A stretch of 64,000 nucleotides of DNA from Clostridia bacterium (GTDB lineage Bacteria; Bacillota; Clostridia; UBA1381): contig JAOAAV010000003.1 in the NCBI GenBank assembly GCA_026418715.1, positions 1-64,000 on the forward strand, in the 5' to 3' direction. The translations under genes and the position numbers were made by a program. Position 1 is the stretch's first letter. Each line of letters begins with the position of its first letter. The notes beneath the pieces are model-generated. The model did not search any database. It was not told the DNA's origin and saw only the letters and a program-made list of their open reading frames with translations. Below, piece by piece: positions 29,342 through 37,497 of this stretch.

Positions 29342-29761
29342 ATGGCAACTGCAACAAGACGTTCTAAAGCCGCAGATTTGGCTTCAGATAAAGAGCCGCA
29401 GAAAGCGGCGGATGGCAGTGCTGAAAAAAACGGCACACAGCAAAAAATTAATGATGTTAACAATAATAAGGAGGTAACTAAAATGGCTGTAGAAGCGTTA
29501 GGAATGGTAGAAACAAGAGGATTGGTGGCTGCGATTGAAGCTGCCGATGCAATGGTGAAGGCTGCAAATGTAACCTTGATCGGAACTGAGAGAATCGGTT
29601 CAGGATTGGTAACGGTTATGGTTCGCGGTGACGTAGGTGCAGTACAGGCAGCTACGGAAGCCGGAGCTGCTGCCGGAAGCAAGCTCGGAGAGTTGGTATC
29701 TGTACACGTAATTCCGAGACCGCATGGTGATGTTGAGAAAATACTGCCTGCAATAAAGTAA
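29342..29761 (+). CDS. BMC-H shell protein, PduA/PduJ-like, with 47-residue N-terminal extension and internal start at 29483
   Basis: Long form from ATG 29342; AAGGAGGT (29468-29475) precedes internal ATG 29483, which starts [29 protein letters not shown]. Confidence 0.92.
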   Translation: MATATRRSKAADLASDKEPQKAADGSAEKNGTQQKINDVNNNKEVTKMAVEALGMVETRGLVAAIEAADAMVKAANVTLIGTERIGSGLVTVMVRGDVGAVQAATEAGAAAGSKLGELVSVHVIPRPHGDVEKILPAIK

Positions 29762-29775
29762 AAATTGACTGGGAT

Positions 29776-29806
29776 TTAGGGATTATCTGCATCAGATAAT
29801 CCCTAA
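29776..29806 (+). other. Intra-operon perfect hairpin without U tract (possible mRNA processing or stability element)
   Basis: TTAGGGATTATCTG-CAT-CAGATAATCCCTAA, 14-bp perfect stem, no T run downstream. Confidence 0.55.
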
Positions 29807-29857
29807 TGAAGCATTCATTTTGCGTTACGGAAGAAAGAAAGCTCGGGGAGGTTGTTT

Positions 29858-30499
29858 ATGAACAACGACGATTTGGTAGGCATGGTTACTGCTGAGGTAC
29901 TCAATGTCTTGAATAAAAAACGAACGATTGACGGGATAAGGGTAGGCGTGTCGGCAAGACACGTTCATCTTTCGCGCGCTGATTTAGACGTTCTGTTCGG
30001 GAAAGGTTATGAATTGACTCCGAAAAAAATGCTCATGGGCGACCAATTTGCCGCGGAAGAATGTGTCACGCTGGTGAGCCCGTCGCTTAGATCTATAGAA
30101 GGCGTGAGAGTGCTTGGCCCCGTCAGAGGACAATCACAGGTTGAAATATCAAGAACGGATACGTTTACACTAAAAGTCAGTCCGCCCGTAAGACCTTCGG
30201 GGGACATAAAGGGCAGTGCGCCTATAGCAATAGTGGGACCTAAGGGAACGGTATTTTTGAAAGAGGGCTGCATTATAGCAAACAGACATATTCACATGAC
30301 ACCTGAGGATGCCGCAAAGTATGGGATTAAGGACAACGACGAGGTAGATGTTGAAATTGAAACACAGAAGCCGACGAGATATTATAATGTGCAGGTGAGG
30401 GTTCGTGAGGACTTTAATACGGAAATGCACATTGACACGGATGATGCGAACGCGGCGGGTATCAGAAACGGTGAACATGTAAAAATTTTAGGCAAATAG
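29858..30499 (+). CDS. pduL: Phosphate propanoyltransferase
   Basis: VGVSARHVHLSRADLD, GPVRGQSQVEIS, ANRHIHMTPEDA; N-terminal DDLVGMVTAEVLNVLN helix. Confidence 0.95.
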   Translation: MNNDDLVGMVTAEVLNVLNKKRTIDGIRVGVSARHVHLSRADLDVLFGKGYELTPKKMLMGDQFAAEECVTLVSPSLRSIEGVRVLGPVRGQSQVEISRTDTFTLKVSPPVRPSGDIKGSAPIAIVGPKGTVFLKEGCIIANRHIHMTPEDAAKYGIKDNDEVDVEIETQKPTRYYNVQVRVREDFNTEMHIDTDDANAAGIRNGEHVKILGK

Positions 30500-30525
30500 T
30501 TTTTGTCTAAATGAGGTGTTGAGAA

Positions 30526-30786
30526 ATGATTATGGGAAAAGTATTCGGGACGGTTATTTCCACAAGCAAAAACAGTCAGTTGGTAGGATATAAATTTATG
30601 CTGGTTCAGCATATTGAAAATGATGCTTTGGTGGATAAATTCCTTGTTGCCGTTGACGGCGTGGGAGCAGGCATAGGAGAGAAAGTTTTAGTTGCAACGG
30701 GCAGCGCTGCAAGATTGGCTCTTGATAACAAGGATGCGCCCGTAGATGCCGCAATTGTGGGAATTATAGATGAAAAACAGGGATAA
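30526..30786 (+). CDS. BMC-P (EutN/CcmL/PduN) pentameric vertex protein
   Basis: MGKVFGTVISTSKNSQLVGYKFMLV..VDGVGAGIGEKVLVATGSAAR. Confidence 0.92.
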   Translation: MIMGKVFGTVISTSKNSQLVGYKFMLVQHIENDALVDKFLVAVDGVGAGIGEKVLVATGSAARLALDNKDAPVDAAIVGIIDEKQG

Positions 30787-30835
30787 AGCTTTTGAAACTT
30801 CATGCCGCGGCATTATGAAAGGCAGGTTGGTTTGT

Positions 30836-32173
30836 ATGAAGTTGGACGAACTTCAAAAACTTATTTATGAGGCGGGCATTGTCGGCGCAGGCGGCGCAGG
30901 CTTTCCTACGCATAAAAAATTAAGCGAACAGGTGAAAACGATTGTTGTAAATGCGGCTGAATGTGAGCCTCTTATGATGGTTGATCATCACCTTTTGCAT
31001 AAACATCTACAGGAATTGGTAGATACTCTTGAAATTCTCATAGATACTTTAGGAGCAGAGGAAGCAATAATAGGTATAAAGGGCAAAAATATGCATCTTT
31101 TGGACGAGAGTATCGTGGCGAAGTTGAAAACAAGCAAAATTAAGATAAAGGAAATTCCGGATATTTATCCTGCGGGGGATGAGGTTGTTTTGACCTATGA
31201 GACTACCGGCAAAATAATTCCGGAAGGAAGTATACCGATTATGGTAGGTGTTATGGTTATCAATGTGGAAACCATATACAATATCTATTTGGCAATAAAA
31301 AAAGGGCAGCCGGTTATAGATAAATATATTACCATAGGCGGAGACACAAAAGAGGATATTACCGTAAAAGCCCCGATAGGCATGAAAATTTCAGAAGTTC
31401 TTACAAAATCGGGATATACGGATTTAAAGGGGAAGGCCGTAATAAACGGCGGACCTATGATGGGGAAATTGGTTGATTTGGAAAACGATGTTGTTACAAA
31501 GACGACAAAGGGTCTTTTGATATTCCCAGAATACCATCAGGTGATTCAGCGCCGCAGGATGAGTCCGTCAGTTACGCTCAAGCGTGCAAGCTCAGCTTGC
31601 TGCCAGTGCAGAATGTGTTCGGAGGTTTGTCCGAGGTATCTTTTGGGATATTCTCTAGAGGTTCATAAAACTGTGCGTGCTGCGGCAAATGGTACTGTTT
31701 CGGATACCGAAAGCTTCCTGCAAAATGCACTTTGCTGTGGCTGCGGTGTGTGTACCGTGATGGGTTGTCAGCAGATGATTAATCCGCAGGGCATTGCAAC
31801 TGAAATTAAAGGGGCGCTTGCAAAGAACGGATTAAGACGTCAAAACAACAAGGCACCGGAAAAGGTGCGTGATGAACGTGCGTCAAGGCTTGTATCATCT
31901 GAACGTTTAATCGAGAGGCTAGGTATTAAGCGCTATGTGAAAAAGAATGTTGAGCGCAGAAATGTTGAATTTTCCCCGAATGAGGTATGTATTCCGTTTT
32001 CACAGCACGTTGGCAAGCCTGCGTCTGCAGTTGTTAAAGTAGGCGATATGGTAAAAGTCGGTCAGATAGTGGCACAGACGGAGTATGAGGCGTTGGGAAC
32101 GACAATGCATGCAAGCATAGACGGAAAAGTAAAGGCAATTACAGATAGGTTTGTCATAATAGGCAAAGAGTAA
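30836..32173 (+). CDS. pduS: RnfC-like Fe-S flavoprotein, cobalamin-reductase type (PduS)
   Basis: GIVGAGGAGFPTHKK, NAAECEPLMMVD, two Fe-S cluster motifs CCQCRMCSEVCPR and CCGCGVCTVMGC. Confidence 0.93.
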   Translation: MKLDELQKLIYEAGIVGAGGAGFPTHKKLSEQVKTIVVNAAECEPLMMVDHHLLHKHLQELVDTLEILIDTLGAEEAIIGIKGKNMHLLDESIVAKLKTSKIKIKEIPDIYPAGDEVVLTYETTGKIIPEGSIPIMVGVMVINVETIYNIYLAIKKGQPVIDKYITIGGDTKEDITVKAPIGMKISEVLTKSGYTDLKGKAVINGGPMMGKLVDLENDVVTKTTKGLLIFPEYHQVIQRRRMSPSVTLKRASSACCQCRMCSEVCPRYLLGYSLEVHKTVRAAANGTVSDTESFLQNALCCGCGVCTVMGCQQMINPQGIATEIKGALAKNGLRRQNNKAPEKVRDERASRLVSSERLIERLGIKRYVKKNVERRNVEFSPNEVCIPFSQHVGKPASAVVKVGDMVKVGQIVAQTEYEALGTTMHASIDGKVKAITDRFVIIGKE

Positions 32174-32189
32174 TGGAGGGTGAAAGAGA

Positions 32190-32735
32190 ATGAACTCCAT
32201 AGGATTAGTGGAAGTTAAAAATGTAAGTAAGGGCGTAAAAGTGACTGATGAAATGCTAAAAAGCGCCGGTGTTGAGCTTTTGCAGTCGGGATCCGTGTGC
32301 CCCGGCAAATTTGTTACGGTTGTGGGCGGGGATTTGTCCGCAATCAAGGCGGCTGTTGACAGAGCGGTTTACGTTGCTGAGGATTTTCTTATCGATTCTT
32401 TTGTGATTGGAAATCTCGGAGAGAAAGTTTTTGACGCTGTTGCTGGAACAGTAGATATAAAAGAAAAACGTGCTTTGGGTATTATAGAAACCTTTACCGC
32501 CGCATCTATTATTGAAGCGGCTGATGCTGCGGTAAAAGCGGCAATGGTGTCGTTGATTGAAGTCAGAGTTGCCCGTGGAATGGGCGGCAAGTGTTTTGTT
32601 ACTATGACTGGCGAAGTTGCGGACGTGAGTGAGGCAGTGGAGGCGGGAGCTAAGATTGCGGCGCAAAGCGGTGTACTTGTGAACACGGAAGTAATTCCCA
32701 ATCCTCATCCGGATTTGTGGAGTGCTGTTATATAA
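32190..32735 (+). CDS. pduT: BMC-T tandem-domain shell protein, PduT-like
   Basis: Two BMC domains: NSIGLVEVKNVSKG.. and ALGIIETFTAASIIEAADAAVKAA..; GSVCPGKF Cys fits the Fe-S site of PduT. Confidence 0.93.
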   Translation: MNSIGLVEVKNVSKGVKVTDEMLKSAGVELLQSGSVCPGKFVTVVGGDLSAIKAAVDRAVYVAEDFLIDSFVIGNLGEKVFDAVAGTVDIKEKRALGIIETFTAASIIEAADAAVKAAMVSLIEVRVARGMGGKCFVTMTGEVADVSEAVEAGAKIAAQSGVLVNTEVIPNPHPDLWSAVI

Positions 32736-32768
32736 ATATTAATTATCTTGTAGGAAAGGCATGATAAG

Positions 32769-33545
32769 ATGCTTGCGGTTGAAAGACGAAGCCAGATTGA
32801 ACAGCTTATAATGCAGAATAAAAGCGTTCTTGTGCTTGATTTGGCAAAGAGATTTGACGTAACGACAGAAACAATTCGTGCCGACTTGGAAAAGCTTGAG
32901 CGTCAGGGTATTTTGGTTCGCACATACGGAGGAGCGACACTGGTTGAAGAGAACGAGCCGGAAATGACATTGAAAGAGCGTGAAACCATAAATTATGAGG
33001 GAAAACACAGTATAGGCATTTGTGCGGCGCACCTTATTAAAGACGGAGAAACCATTTTCCTTGATGCAAGCACATCAAGCCTTCATGTGGCAAGGAGCAT
33101 CAAGGATAAAAAGGGCATTACGGTTATCACCAATGCGGAAAAAGTGGCATCAGAACTTGCTGGCTGCGATAATATCAAGGTTATATCAACGGGCGGAAAT
33201 TTGACGCCGAAGAATATGTCATATGTGGGACGTGTTGCAGAGGAGAGTATAAGAAAGAATTATTATGCCAATAAATTTTTCTTTTCCTGCAGAGGTGTAA
33301 ATCTTCACAGGGGAATTATGGAGTCAAGCGAAGGTGAGGCGGAAATCAAAAAAGCGATGATGGATTGTTCCGAATCGGCAATCCTTTTGTGCGATCATAA
33401 AAAGCTTGGTCGTTTGGGAGTACCTGTTGTTGCGGGACTCGACAGAATAGATTATTTTATCACCGATATTAAGCTTGATGAAGAGTGGACGGACGAGTTG
33501 GCAAAACATGGTGTAAAGCTTATTACAGCCGAAAAAAAAGAGTAA
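32769..33545 (+). CDS. DeoR-family transcriptional regulator
   Basis: ERRSQIEQLIMQNKSVLVLDLAKRFDVTTETIRADLEKLERQGILVRTYGGA. Confidence 0.95.
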   Translation: MLAVERRSQIEQLIMQNKSVLVLDLAKRFDVTTETIRADLEKLERQGILVRTYGGATLVEENEPEMTLKERETINYEGKHSIGICAAHLIKDGETIFLDASTSSLHVARSIKDKKGITVITNAEKVASELAGCDNIKVISTGGNLTPKNMSYVGRVAEESIRKNYYANKFFFSCRGVNLHRGIMESSEGEAEIKKAMMDCSESAILLCDHKKLGRLGVPVVAGLDRIDYFITDIKLDEEWTDELAKHGVKLITAEKKE

Positions 33546-33577
33546 GTCTCAAAAGTGTTGACTTACTCTTTTTATTT
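33535..33577. terminator. Bidirectional terminator between BMC operon and GH18 gene
   Basis: AAAAAGAGTAAGTC...GACTTACTCTTTTT stem-loop followed by T-rich run. Confidence 0.8.
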
Positions 33578-35089
33578 TTATCTCAAGCCGCTGTATAATG
33601 CATTTAGCAATGTTCCGTTCGTATCTGAGCCTAAATGCCATGCGGCGGCACCCGCAAGGGATTTTGCTTTTATGTAATTCGCTTTTGCTCGAACAGACTG
33701 CTCATCGTCATAGGAAACAAATGTAGAGCCGTTCCACAACCACGGGACCTGACACTGTGCATGATAGTATCTTGTAAAAGCGGAGTTGTTTAAGTATTTT
33801 GAAACAATGGTGTCATAAGTTGCAGATGCGGCGCTTGTATGTGTTTGATAGAGGCCATTGTTTGCATTGCTTACTCCAGTATATACATATCCGTAAAATG
33901 GGACTCCCAGCACAATCTTTTCAGCGGGGAAGCCGCCTGTTGTCCATGCTTTTACAGAAGAATCCACACTCCACTTGTATTGCGGTGACAAATCCGACGG
34001 CGTGTAGAGAGGTGCGTTAAAGTCGGTGTATTTGTCCCAGCTTCCATGTATATCATATGTCATGACGGTTGCAAAATCGACATATTTCCCTATTAACCCT
34101 AGTTCGACATTATTGCAATATGTACTGCCTGCGCCGCCTGCTATAGTCAAAAGATATTGCTTTCCGTCCGCTTTGCCTTGTGCGTCAAGCTTTTCACGAA
34201 TAGCCTTAAGCAGCAGAGTAAAGTTTTGCTTATCCTCGGGTCTATATTTGTTTGTTGACATACCGCCGCTTACAGGGTATTCCCAGTCCAAATCGATGCC
34301 GTCTAAGCCATAGGTTTTGATAAATTCGACACAGCTGTCTGCAAAAACGGCTCTTGATGAGTCAGACAGAGCAACATCCGAGAATTTGTCGGACCAGCTC
34401 CACCCGCCTACCGATATTAAAACTTTTAAATTGGGATACTGCGTTTTTAGTCCATTCAGCTTTGAGAAATTAGACGGGTCAATTTGTGGATCTCCCAAAG
34501 CAATTTTAAGGTCCGTACCGATATTTGCAAAAGCATAATTTATATGTGTCAAATTTGAGGCGTTTATTTTATCTGGAGTGAAGGAGCCATATGCCGACCA
34601 TGACGCATAATAACCTATCAGGCTTTTAGAAGGCGGCAATGTGGGTACGGGAGATGGCGATGGAATGGGAGTAGGAACGGGTGTTGGAGACGCGGTTGGC
34701 GCAGTTGTCGGAGCAATTGTAGGAGTAGTAGCCGACGTGGTTGTAACAGTTATTTGACTGCTGTATGCGGAAAGATTTTTTGCCGCATCTCTTGCTTTTA
34801 CTGCAAATAAATATGTAGTATTGGGGGAAAGCCCCGTTATGGTGTATTGCGTGGATGTAACCGATGCTATGTAGTATGAATTTTTGTAAATGTAGTAGCA
34901 GGCTACACCAATATCATCGGTCGCCGGATCCCAGGAAAGCGTTACGGAATTTGTCTTAATTTCGCATACGGTCAAATTAGGCACAAGCGAAGGCGGAACA
35001 GAATCCTTTTGGGCCTTTGCATGGGCAAAACCGTGAAAATTTGAGAACATAAACAAAAACAACAAAAATATGCTGAAAAATCTTCTCAT
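33578..35089 (-). CDS. Secreted GH18 family protein (chitinase-like) with FN3 domain and Pro/Thr linker
   Basis: Signal peptide MRRFFSIFLLFLFMFSNFHGFAHA; FN3 module; catalytic DGIDLDWEYP. Confidence 0.92.
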   Translation of the reverse strand: MRRFFSIFLLFLFMFSNFHGFAHAKAQKDSVPPSLVPNLTVCEIKTNSVTLSWDPATDDIGVACYYIYKNSYYIASVTSTQYTITGLSPNTTYLFAVKARDAAKNLSAYSSQITVTTTSATTPTIAPTTAPTASPTPVPTPIPSPSPVPTLPPSKSLIGYYASWSAYGSFTPDKINASNLTHINYAFANIGTDLKIALGDPQIDPSNFSKLNGLKTQYPNLKVLISVGGWSWSDKFSDVALSDSSRAVFADSCVEFIKTYGLDGIDLDWEYPVSGGMSTNKYRPEDKQNFTLLLKAIREKLDAQGKADGKQYLLTIAGGAGSTYCNNVELGLIGKYVDFATVMTYDIHGSWDKYTDFNAPLYTPSDLSPQYKWSVDSSVKAWTTGGFPAEKIVLGVPFYGYVYTGVSNANNGLYQTHTSAASATYDTIVSKYLNNSAFTRYYHAQCQVPWLWNGSTFVSYDDEQSVRAKANYIKAKSLAGAAAWHLGSDTNGTLLNALYSGLR

Positions 35090-35267
35090 ATTCGACAGGC
35101 CTCCCTTTTCTCTAGGAAAATATTGTTTCCCAATGTTTACAAAAGCAATATACTTTATTGAAATCATTTTAACATCTTGATAATATTCGGGTCAATGGGA
35201 ATATAATGTCTTGCTGTAAAAATACTCCTGAATGTGCTGTGTTTCAACAATTATATGGAAATTATTG

Positions 35268-35296
35268 TTGACGTTATAATATAAATGTTTTATAAT
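35268..35296 (+). promoter_or_regulatory. Promoter of the VWA gene (TTGACG, 17 bp, TATAAT)
   Basis: TTGACG 35268-35273, TATAAT 35291-35296. Confidence 0.6.
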
Positions 35297-35420
35297 ATAG
35301 GCATAGTGATTTTCAAAGCAAAACATGGTTTAGGGTATAAAACAGCGTCTTTTTTGGATCGCTTTTTAATCTTCGGTCTGTGTTTTTCACAAAATCAATA
35401 AAAATAGGAGGATGGTAGGT

Positions 35421-37286
35421 GTGAGAAGGTTTTTATCTTTAAGTCTTGCAATTATCATGGGTATATTGCTTATGACGCCCCAGATGCAGGTTCGGGCGGA
35501 GTCACAAATTACCGATATCGTGTTTGTAATCGATGATTCAAAATCGATGGAGAAGAATGCTCCAAAGCAGATGCTTTCAAAAGCAATTAAGGACTTTTCA
35601 AATGGAACAGGGAAAAATACCAACATCGGAGTTATTACATATGGACTTGAAGTGGTATCATTGCTTAATTTGAAGGATGTCGGAAAACAGCAGGGAAAAG
35701 ACGATGTAAAGCAGTTTGTAAACTACAAAATAAAACAGAATGCAGCCGGCAGCGATGCTGCGGTGGGGATTTCAAGAGCAGAGCAAATGCTGTCACAAAG
35801 CAAAAATAATAAGATAATTATTTTAATAACGGATGGAGAATTTGAACTTTCAGGCGGCAAAACTGCAGATCAATCCAAGCAAGAGATTAAAGGTGTAATT
35901 GACAAAGGGTACACCATTTATACCGTGGGATGTAATCCTAAAGAAGAGGATAGAGCATATATCAGCGAAATAGCTTCATCCTCAGGAGGAGTTGCCTATT
36001 TTCCAACGGCAAACGAGAACTTGAGTGAAATTTTTTCTGCTATTAAAGCGGGAACCCCGAACAAGACAACTCAGTCAACCACAGCTCCGGCGGCTGCCCC
36101 CGAGACAGCTCCTGTACAGACGGAGCCCGCAAAGGAAAGTGTACAAAACACGCCTCAGGCAGAATCTGCACAATTGGCTGTGAAACAAGAAGAAAATGCT
36201 TCATCTGCGTCAACAATATCCGTAATGACACTGGCGGGGAAATTAACGACGACACAGATTGAGGTTTCCACAGGAGCAAAACAGGGGACGATTAAGATAG
36301 CACACTCGGGAAATCTTAATATAGAGTTGATTAATCCGTCAAACCTTCCGATTTCATTTAAATCCGGTTCTGCAGAGATGACACAGATGCCCGGATATAC
36401 AATTATAAAAATTGATAAGCCTATCAAGGGAAACTGGAAGCTTAATATAACAAATGATACAAACGAAGAAATAAAAATTACTCCGTCTTTTGAGTATAAG
36501 CTGCACATAAAGCTGATACAAAACAGCGGTGTTATTTATACCGGAGTGCAAAACGTTTATGCCGCTGAAATTACTGCGGACGAGGATTTAAAGGTTGACT
36601 TAAAAAATTTGTCCGTAAAGCTGTATATTAAAAACTCCGACGGTTCTACAGATTATAAGGATATGCTGCTAAGAAATGATAGATATGAGTGTGCATATAC
36701 CTGCAAATCTACGGGAAAGAAAGAGGCATCAGTGGTTGTACTTCTCGAAGACGGCAGTGTAAAAAGCGACCCAATAGTTATGAATGTAATTGAAAATCCC
36801 GATAAAAAGGGCGGCATACCTTTGTGGTTTAAGCTTATTCTTTTGGGAGTGGTGCTGCTGATTATTTTTGCGAGGGTTTTCAGATCAAGAAAGAAAATCA
36901 AAGCCCGTCTTGGTATGCGCAAGATGAAAGGAATGTTTAAGATTGAACTTAAGACACGAAATATAATGCAGCCTATTTTTTACAGGGATCTGTCGGGTTC
37001 CGGCAAAAAGAAGTCTTTGTATGAGATTATACAATACAGAGCTCTTTTGGAGCTTCAGGAGATTGATGTTGTTGGCGTTGAAAACGGTATTAAAATAATA
37101 AATAACGGATCTTGCAGAATTCGTTTCACTCATGTAAGCAGTGACCCCGAAGGAGTGATTTTGAGAGCGGGACATGGATTTAAAATTCTTATGAGTGACA
37201 ACAGTACGGAAATATTCATTACATATCTTGATCCTGTTTCGGAGTCAGAAAATGAAACAATAACAGCTGCAGCAAGCAATGCGTAA
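35421..37286 (+). CDS. Secreted/membrane VWA-domain protein
   Basis: DIVFVIDDSKSM MIDAS-like motif; single TM IPLWFKLILLGVVLLIIFARVF near C-terminus; GTG start at 35421. Confidence 0.85.
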   Translation: MRRFLSLSLAIIMGILLMTPQMQVRAESQITDIVFVIDDSKSMEKNAPKQMLSKAIKDFSNGTGKNTNIGVITYGLEVVSLLNLKDVGKQQGKDDVKQFVNYKIKQNAAGSDAAVGISRAEQMLSQSKNNKIIILITDGEFELSGGKTADQSKQEIKGVIDKGYTIYTVGCNPKEEDRAYISEIASSSGGVAYFPTANENLSEIFSAIKAGTPNKTTQSTTAPAAAPETAPVQTEPAKESVQNTPQAESAQLAVKQEENASSASTISVMTLAGKLTTTQIEVSTGAKQGTIKIAHSGNLNIELINPSNLPISFKSGSAEMTQMPGYTIIKIDKPIKGNWKLNITNDTNEEIKITPSFEYKLHIKLIQNSGVIYTGVQNVYAAEITADEDLKVDLKNLSVKLYIKNSDGSTDYKDMLLRNDRYECAYTCKSTGKKEASVVVLLEDGSVKSDPIVMNVIENPDKKGGIPLWFKLILLGVVLLIIFARVFRSRKKIKARLGMRKMKGMFKIELKTRNIMQPIFYRDLSGSGKKKSLYEIIQYRALLELQEIDVVGVENGIKIINNGSCRIRFTHVSSDPEGVILRAGHGFKILMSDNSTEIFITYLDPVSESENETITAAASNA

Positions 37287-37413
37287 ATAACAGGCGTCTT
37301 GATATAGGCAAAATGAATAAAAAATCATATATTTTGGGCGTGTTTTTGAACGATTTTGTCTGTTTTTTATATTTTCAATTTACACCTGAAGGGGTAAAAT
37401 AGTACTATGAAAT

Positions 37414-37458
37414 CGGCTAGGTGCGAATATTGTACGGATTACATTCGCAAACCGATAA
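37414..37458 (+). promoter_or_regulatory. Structured 5' leader element upstream of SLH protein
   Basis: Nested pairing ATCGG(37414-37418)/CCGAT(37454-37458) and TGCGAAT(37424-37430)/ATTCGCA(37445-37451). Confidence 0.4.
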
Positions 37459-37497
37459 AATAATTTGCCGTATTCGGCAGGAAAAGGGGTAGATAAT

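Noticed and set aside
29161-29682. 173-aa minus-strand ORF over BMC-H genes
   Set aside because: Antisense frame kept open by Ala-rich shell coding sequence.
33578-35089. Dockerin or SLH on the GH18 protein
   Set aside because: Translation contains FN3, linker and GH18 only; it is not an evident client of the cohesin protein.
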